A DNA stretch of 35,245 nucleotides from Verrucomicrobiales bacterium (GTDB lineage: Bacteria; Verrucomicrobiota; Verrucomicrobiia; Limisphaerales; SXTU01): assembly GCA_005791875.1 (NCBI GenBank), contig SXTU01000201.1, positions 1 through 35,245 of the forward strand. The letters run 5' to 3'. Made by a program: the position numbers and the translations under genes. Position 1 is the stretch's first letter. Every line of letters starts with the position of its first letter. Of this stretch, positions 30,183-35,245 are shown piece by piece. Below the pieces are notes generated by a model. It made no database searches. It was not told where the DNA came from and saw nothing but the letters and a program-made list of their open reading frames with translations.

Positions 30183-32522
30183 CTACCGGGGAATCTCGTT
30201 CAACGTGTAGTGCAGCGTGTCATGCCGCAGCGCGTCGCCGCGGTGGCCCTTCAAGCCCAACGCGCGGAGCATGATGACGTGGCGGGGTTTCAGGCCTTCG
30301 AGCGTCAGGCGCACGGTGAGCTTGTCGGCGGCGACCTCGGCCTTCAGCACACGCAAGGGTGGGCCGGGGATTTTCTCGTCGCGGTCCTTCTCGGGCGCGT
30401 TGTGCTTGCCGTCGTAGGCGTAGGTGTATTGCGTCGCGTCCCAGTTCTCGGCGTCGCCGGCGAGCTTCGCGTCCACGGGCTGCGTGAACGCCAGCTCGAA
30501 GCCGTTCGTGCGCGCGGCCATAGTCTTGAACTCGAACGGCACGCGGCCGGTGAACTTCACGCGGTCCAGCGAGTGCGGCTGCGGTGCGATGCTCGTCCAG
30601 TGCCCGAAGCGCAGTCCGCCCACGTAGAGCCGCGAGTCCGGCCCGTAGGCGAGGCGGTTCACGCCGGACGCGAAGCCCTTCACGAACGGCAGCACCGCGC
30701 CCTGCCACTGGCCGTTCACCTTCTCCAGCGCCACGCGCACGACGCTCGCGTTCTGAAATTCGCCCACGAGCATCTGCCCGCCAAACGGCCCGAATCGGAA
30801 GTCACCGACGGTCGCGAGGCCGCTCGCGGAGCGCACCCACGCGTAGGGAAACCACACGGCGGGCGGCGTGAAGGCCGGGTCGCCGTCGAAGTGCGCGGGC
30901 GGCGACGGCGACGAACTGGGGTGGCCGTAGAAGTTCGTGAGCTGAAGATGGTTCAACTTGTTCGCCGCAATCCAGTGGCCCTGGTTGTCGGTCATGAAGA
31001 GGTCGCCACGAAATTCGCCGAAGCCATTGGGCACGCGCAGGCCGGACGCGAACGGGTCCGTGCGCCACACGTCCGTGAAGGGAATCGCGCCGGTGTTCGC
31101 CGGGTGCGGGGTAATCTTCAGGCACCAGCCCATCGCGGGGATTTCGCGCATCGCGCGGTGGCCGGTGATGAGCACGCCGAGGAGCCCGCTCTCGTCCACG
31201 AGCGGGCCGGTGGCGAAGGAATGGTAGTTGCCGGTGTAGCCCCACGCGTCGCTCACGCACTCGAAGACATCCGCCACGCCGTCGCCGTCCGCGTCGCGCA
31301 GACGCGTCAGCTCGCACTTCTGCATCACGTAGATGAAGCCATCCACCACGCGCAGACCGCCCGGCTCGTTGAGGCCGCGCGCGAACCGCCGCCACTTCGC
31401 GGCCTTCGCGTCGCCGGTCGCGCCCTCGACGATGAAGACCTCGCCCTGAAACGTCGCGATGGCGAGATTTCCGTCCGGCAGGAAGTCCATGCCGGCAACG
31501 GTCAACTTGATGTCCTTCGGCACGGGGAAATGCTCGACGGTGTAAAACTCATCGCCGCCGGGCTTGTCGGTGAAGTTCGTGTCGGGGAGAAAGACGGGCG
31601 CGGCAGTGAGTGCGTGTGGCGGACCGGAGACTGGCTTGAGTAGCCCGGCGAGTTGCTTCGCGAGCGCGGAGGCGGCATTCAAGTCCGCGACCACGGCGGA
31701 GGCGATTTCAAATGTCTGCGATTGCTCGCTCGGCGGAATCGCGACGCGCAACGTGACCTTGCGCCCGGCCACGACGTTAGTGACGAGCGCGGACCAAGGC
31801 CCCTTGCCATCGCGCTCGGCGTTGAGGATTTCCGTGACCGGCGTGCTGGTGACGAGCGGGAGAAAATTGCCGCCCGGCAGCCCGCGAAGCACCGCGACGA
31901 GCACGCCTGCCGGCGTGCGGATACCCTGCGCGCCAGCCACGCCGAAGATGTTCACCGGGTCGCCGGGTTCGTCGTGCGCGTTGAGCCGGACGCGGCGGGT
32001 GAGCGGGCCGAGTTCAAAGCGCCGGATGATGACATTCTGCCCGCCGACTTGCTCCAGTCTCGGCGACTCGATGACGGGAACATGCGAGTCGCCGGGCGGG
32101 TAAAGCTCATACACGAAGGAGTGCGCGCCGGCGACGGTGCTGTGGCCCTTAAAGCGCGTGAGCGGCCCGGTGGCGTCCGCTGCGACGGCGTCGAAGGTCC
32201 ACGGGTTGCGGGCGAGGCTGCCCCAGAGCCGCGTGCCGGTGAAGTCGCACACGAAGCGCGTGGACGTGCCGTTGTAAGGCGGGCCGTAGAGGTTGAGCGA
32301 GTCGCCCTGCCAGACCGTGTGCGTGCGGAGGAGCTGGGCGTCGAAGGCGAGGTGAAGGTTCGTCGCCAGCGGCACCACGATGCTGCGGCCCGACTGTGCC
32401 ATCGGCGCGCGCCGGAACGGGAGGTCGGCGGGATCGTGAACGGCGGGGACGGGAGCGGGCTTTGTGGGAGGTGCGGGAGCTTGTGCCATTGCCGCAAGCC
32501 CGAGCACGATCAAGCTACCCAT
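30183..32522 (-). CDS. Large exported beta-propeller protein (glucose/sorbosone dehydrogenase-like fold)
   Basis: A 779-residue exported protein of a type common in PVC bacteria, with no assigned reaction. ATG at 32522 gives MGSLIVLGLAAMAQA as signal peptide. The first half is a beta-rich domain (FDAQLLRTHTVWQGDSLNL, FVCDFTGTRLWGSLARNPW). A propeller follows from about 400: VAGMDFLPDGNLAIATFQGE, GLNEPGGLRVVDGFIYVMQK, LTRLRDADGDGVADVFECV (calcium-binding-like DxDxDG), NGFGEFRGDLFMTDNQGHW, FGGQMLVGEFQNASV and GVNRLAYGPDSRLYVGG, then a C-terminal beta domain. No CxxCH is seen. The frame stays open to a GTG at 32693 through a family A palindrome, so a longer N terminus is possible but less likely. 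Confidence 0.85.
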   Translation of the reverse strand: MGSLIVLGLAAMAQAPAPPTKPAPVPAVHDPADLPFRRAPMAQSGRSIVVPLATNLHLAFDAQLLRTHTVWQGDSLNLYGPPYNGTSTRFVCDFTGTRLWGSLARNPWTFDAVAADATGPLTRFKGHSTVAGAHSFVYELYPPGDSHVPVIESPRLEQVGGQNVIIRRFELGPLTRRVRLNAHDEPGDPVNIFGVAGAQGIRTPAGVLVAVLRGLPGGNFLPLVTSTPVTEILNAERDGKGPWSALVTNVVAGRKVTLRVAIPPSEQSQTFEIASAVVADLNAASALAKQLAGLLKPVSGPPHALTAAPVFLPDTNFTDKPGGDEFYTVEHFPVPKDIKLTVAGMDFLPDGNLAIATFQGEVFIVEGATGDAKAAKWRRFARGLNEPGGLRVVDGFIYVMQKCELTRLRDADGDGVADVFECVSDAWGYTGNYHSFATGPLVDESGLLGVLITGHRAMREIPAMGWCLKITPHPANTGAIPFTDVWRTDPFASGLRVPNGFGEFRGDLFMTDNQGHWIAANKLNHLQLTNFYGHPSSSPSPPAHFDGDPAFTPPAVWFPYAWVRSASGLATVGDFRFGPFGGQMLVGEFQNASVVRVALEKVNGQWQGAVLPFVKGFASGVNRLAYGPDSRLYVGGLRFGHWTSIAPQPHSLDRVKFTGRVPFEFKTMAARTNGFELAFTQPVDAKLAGDAENWDATQYTYAYDGKHNAPEKDRDEKIPGPPLRVLKAEVAADKLTVRLTLEGLKPRHVIMLRALGLKGHRGDALRHDTLHYTLNEIPR

Positions 32523-32552
32523 GCACGCGAACGCCCGGAGGCCGACGGTGAG

Positions 32553-32630
32553 GTAGGGCGCGTCTGTCCTCAGCGCGCCGCTTGGGCATCCGCACGATTC
32601 AGCGGCGCGCTGGGGACAGACGCGCCCTAC
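32553..32630. repeat. 78-bp palindromic element, family A, before the large propeller gene
   Basis: Arms of 29 bases (32553-32581 and 32602-32630) differ at one position; the loop is 20 bases. It lies 31 bases upstream of the likely start of the minus-strand propeller gene, in the shared upstream region with the broken plus-strand gene. On the minus strand it is still open in frame with that gene (VGRVCPQRAAESCG and on), which parallels the copy inside luxE-like. Confidence 0.92.
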
Positions 32631-32810
32631 CAGATGCGGCTTATCGGAGCCACCAAGGTGAAGCACGCTGACGATGTTCAATGGGAGCTGCACGAAGGCA
32701 GCGTATCGCAGCCCGTCCCGGCGGCGAGCGGGAAGTGTGCGACTTGGACTGCACCGGCTCGCACGGACGCTCGCCCCACCACGGTGGGTTTGCTACACAT
32801 TCGCCCCGTC

Positions 32811-34134
32811 GTGAACAAACGCGCTCTTGGCATCGCCGTCGCCATCCTGCTCTTCACCGGGCTGGTGACGTTGCAGGTGGTGCAGACGGCCGGGCCGCGT
32901 GCGTCGCAGGTCGCCACGCTGCCGGACGGCTCGACGCTGCGGCTCGAACAGGTGAGCTACGGTCTGAATCATTATCGTCCCGGCGCGTGGTGGCATTCGC
33001 TGGCGCGACGGCTGCCGTTGGCGTGGCAATCGCGGCTGAAGGTGGACACCGGCGCATCAATGACCACGAGCGAGCCGTCGCTGGGTGTCTGGCTTGCGTG
33101 GGAGAAGGCCGGCTCCAGCGGGAGCGGATGGTGGGACTTCGGGCTGGTGGACGAGCACGGCGCGGAAGTCCCGGCCAGCAGTCGCAGCACCCGCACAGGC
33201 CAGCCCGACGCGCTGGGCTATGCCTTCACCGCGTTTCCCCGCCGCGGGCGCACGATGACGCTGCGGCTCTAGAAGCGGAAATCGGGCGGCGAACGGGAGC
33301 TGGCGGCGGCGTTCGAGTTCGCCAACCCAGTGCGCGGCAAGTTCCCCGAGTGGCGTCCCCAGCCGAGGCCAGAGGTCGTCAAGCAAGGCGACTTGGAAAT
33401 CTCCTTCAAGCGGTTGCTGGTCGGAGTGAACCACGACAGCAAGCCTGTCGCCCCGCGACCGGGTGAGGAGACTTGGGCGCTGGCGGAATTCGACGTGAAG
33501 GCGAACGGAGTGCCGAGCGACGTGTGGTTCCCCGACGGCATCGAGTTAGCGGACGCGACGGGGAACAAGGTCCGCCAAAACTCGTGGTCCAGCGGCGTGC
33601 GAGGTGGCGCGGCCCACCTGCGTTGGCAGCCGTATCTCTGGCCCAGCGAGGCGGCGTGGAAGATCCGCGTCGAGTTCATGCGCAACCATGAGCAGGCGGT
33701 GTTCAGCACGAACGAGCTGGTCGTCGTGACCGGGCTGAAGTTGCCGACGGTGGATGATGTCACGGAGTTGAATCTATCCACCAACCGGCGCGTCCACGCC
33801 GGCCGGTGGCGTGCTGGGCTTGTCGAGCGGCAAGGGGAAGCTTGGCACGCGGCATTCCAGCATGAGCAGCACTGGCGTTCGCATCGAGGTGGACGTGTCA
33901 CCTGAGCTGGGCACGGACAAGCGGTTGACGGTGTCGAGCGTGCGCGACGATCAGGGCCGGAAGGTGGACAGCCATGGCTTTGGGCGCGGTGGCGGCTCCT
34001 ATTCGCTCGGCTTCGAGCCGAAGCCGGACGCGAAAGCCCTCGACTTCACCCTGGTCGTGCAGGAGGTGGTGACAGCGGAGTTCCTCGTGAAGCCGGAGCT
34101 GTTCACCCCGACCAAGGCCGCGAGCGGGAAGTAA
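32811..34134 (+). pseudogene. Broken gene for an exported or anchored protein of unknown function
   Basis: From GTG 32811 the frame gives a signal or anchor (MNKRALGIAVAILLFTGLVT) and about 150 residues with GAWWHSLARRLPL and SLGVWLAWEKAG. A TAG at 33270-33272 interrupts LRL/KRKSGGERE; the same frame then continues (NPVRGKFPEWRPQP, ISFKRLLVGVNHDSKP, GAAHLRWQPYLWPSEAAWKI). Near 33790 the sense passes to the +1 frame: PTGASTPAGGVLGLSSGKGK and then STGVRIEVDVSPELGTDKRL to the stop at 34134. So one nonsense change (a single base from TAC would do) and one frameshift separate it from an intact gene. An extended -10-like TGCTACACAT is 12 bases before the GTG. No family recognised. Sequencing error is the alternative. 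Confidence 0.65.
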
Positions 34135-34205
34135 GCGGCGCAGCATGAGAGCGTGCCGGCTGAAATCGGATTGACTCGCGCGGGGTGGACACCCGGAATG
34201 ACGCC

Positions 34206-34697
34206 ATGTTGAAACCAGTCCGCCCGCGTGCCACGTCGCCCAAGTCTGGCGGGCGTTTCGCCATCGTCGCCTCGCAATACAACGCGCGCTACGTGGACGG
34301 CATGCTGCGCGCCGCGCGGACCGAGTTGAAGCGCGCGGGAGCGGACGAAGTGCGCGTGGTGCGTGTGCCGGGGGCGTTCGAGGTGCCGGTCGTGGCGGGC
34401 GCGCTGGCGCGGCAATATCCGGCATGGGACGCGGTGATCTGCCTCGGCGTCATTCTGCAAGGCGAGACCTCACACGCGGAGCATGTCGGCGAGGCGGTGA
34501 CGGCATCGCTGGCGCAAATCGCCGTAAGCTCGGGCGTGCCGATGATTCACGAGGTGCTCGTCTTCACCAGTGAGGAGCAGGCGCGCGTGCGCTGCCTGGG
34601 CCGCGAGTTCAACCGTGGCGCGGAGGCGGCGCAGACTGCGTTGAAGATGGCAGCGGTGATGAGGGAACTCGCGCCAGCGGACGGCATTCCCTTCTGA
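34206..34697 (+). CDS. ribH: 6,7-dimethyl-8-ribityllumazine synthase
   Basis: A 163-residue lumazine synthase, the penultimate enzyme of riboflavin synthesis, which condenses the ribityl-uracil amine with the four-carbon butanone phosphate. Family motifs: FAIVASQYNARYVDGML (substrate entrance), VRVPGAFEVPVVAGAL (53-66), AVICLGVILQGETSHAEHVG with the general-acid His90, and VPMIHEVLVFTSEEQARVR, where the usual LTT segment reads LVF and an arginine for phosphate follows. ATG at 34206 is preferred to an upstream in-frame ATG at 34185. No nusB or other rib gene follows; the next gene, 13 bases on, is a response regulator. Confidence 0.93.
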   Translation: MLKPVRPRATSPKSGGRFAIVASQYNARYVDGMLRAARTELKRAGADEVRVVRVPGAFEVPVVAGALARQYPAWDAVICLGVILQGETSHAEHVGEAVTASLAQIAVSSGVPMIHEVLVFTSEEQARVRCLGREFNRGAEAAQTALKMAAVMRELAPADGIPF

Positions 34698-34710
34698 CCC
34701 TGCGCCGAAC

Positions 34711-35245
34711 ATGACTGCGAAGCCCACCGACCCCACCGCGCCGCGCATCCTCATCGTGGACGATGACGCGGGCCAGCGCAGCCTGTTGCAGACCTTCCTT
34801 GAGCGAAACGGCCACCGTCCGCTCGTCGCGGATTCCGGCGAGGCCGCGCTCAAGCTCCTCGCCACCGCGCCGGTGAGCATGATGATTTCCGATGTGCGGA
34901 TGCCCGGCATGACCGGACTCGAAACGCTTCGCCGCGCGCGCCAGCTTCACGCCAAGCTGCCTGTGCTGCTCGTCACCGCCTACGCCGACATCCGCGAGGC
35001 CGTCGGCGCGATGCGCGATGGCGCGGTGAACTATCTCTCCAAGCCCATTGATCTCGATGAGCTGCTGCGCATCGTCCAGCAGATCACCGGCAAGCACGCG
35101 GACGTCGCCGCGCAGAACGCCGAGCCGCCGTTGCCCGCAAACGTCGTCGCCGTCAGCCCGCTCATGCGCGCGGTGTTCTACGACGCCGCGCTGATTGCGC
35201 CCTCCGAGAGCCGCGTGCTCATCACCGGCGAGAGCGGCGCGGGCA
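34711..35245 (+). CDS. NtrC-family sigma54-dependent response regulator, N-terminal part
   Basis: The first 178 residues of a two-component activator; the window ends inside the ATPase domain. The receiver domain (about 11-125) has acidic Asp17/18 (ILIVDDDA), phosphorylation site Asp61 (MMISDVRMPGMTGLETL), Thr89 (VLLVTAYADIREAV) and Lys111 (YLSKPIDLDELL). After a short linker the AAA+ domain starts VAVSPLMRAVFYDAALIAPS and reaches the Walker A motif ITGESGAG at the edge. Such proteins activate sigma54 promoters when phosphorylated by a histidine kinase; the kinase and targets are outside this window. It starts 13 bases after ribH and may be co-transcribed with it. Confidence 0.95.
   Translation, partial: MTAKPTDPTAPRILIVDDDAGQRSLLQTFLERNGHRPLVADSGEAALKLLATAPVSMMISDVRMPGMTGLETLRRARQLHAKLPVLLVTAYADIREAVGAMRDGAVNYLSKPIDLDELLRIVQQITGKHADVAAQNAEPPLPANVVAVSPLMRAVFYDAALIAPSESRVLITGESGAG

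Noticed and set aside
33270-33272. Recoded TAG (pyrrolysine or readthrough)
   Set aside because: Other genes here use TAG as a plain stop (trpF's upstream neighbour, the TolC-family gene, the PPC gene), and the same gene also has a frameshift.

Overview
The window is a GC-rich (about two thirds G+C), gene-dense bacterial chromosome segment. The best fit is the Verrucomicrobiota or a close PVC relative. The reasons are the planctomycete-type cytochrome/WD40 gene next to a DUF1549-DUF1553 gene, a PPC-domain exported protein, many exported beta-propeller proteins, Tat-exported enzymes, weak Shine-Dalgarno sites, and a very high load of short palindromic and oligomer-tandem repeats. This is inference; there is no rRNA or other phylogenetic marker to settle it.

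Layout. 1-5610 (minus): PQQ-type propeller lipoprotein-like protein, TPR-AAA+ ATPase, coupled TPR membrane protein, GYF2/DUF4870 membrane protein, trpF, and the 5' part of trpB. 5794-8820: a small Sel1 lipoprotein (plus), a TolC-family protein and Sua5 (minus). 8935-14765: a PPC-domain exported protein (plus) facing a two-gene minus operon of a cytochrome-WD40 protein and a DUF1549/DUF1553 lipoprotein. 14766-15119: nested inverted repeat with no gene. 15120-16975: larB (minus) and an SMP-30/gluconolactonase-like protein (plus). 17316-22225: a tight plus-strand cluster of a LuxE-like acyl-protein synthetase, an MFS transporter, an L,D-transpeptidase, a LuxC-like acyl-CoA reductase, then queD. 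22302-27686: Zn alcohol dehydrogenase (minus), DedA (plus), alpha/beta hydrolase (minus), and a coupled pair of Tat-exported sulfite oxidase-like enzyme and amidohydrolase-like protein (plus). 27763-28908: frameshifted cytochrome/prenyltransferase-like gene. 29031-32522 (minus): rsmH and a large exported propeller protein. 32811-34134: a second broken gene. 34206-35245: ribH and the start of an NtrC-type response regulator.

The most striking property is not one gene but the repeats. At least eight families of short palindromes, heptamer arrays and nonamer arrays are scattered through the window. Several sit inside conserved genes without breaking the frame: luxE-like (two different families), the MFS gene, sua5, rsmH, the alcohol dehydrogenase and the DUF1549 lipoprotein gene. 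They fall at linkers, loops or N termini, so these proteins carry repeat-encoded peptides. The second point of interest is the LuxE/LuxC pair without luciferase, translationally linked to a transporter and a cell-wall enzyme. Several genes also appear to have promoters placed so that transcription starts at or next to the start codon.
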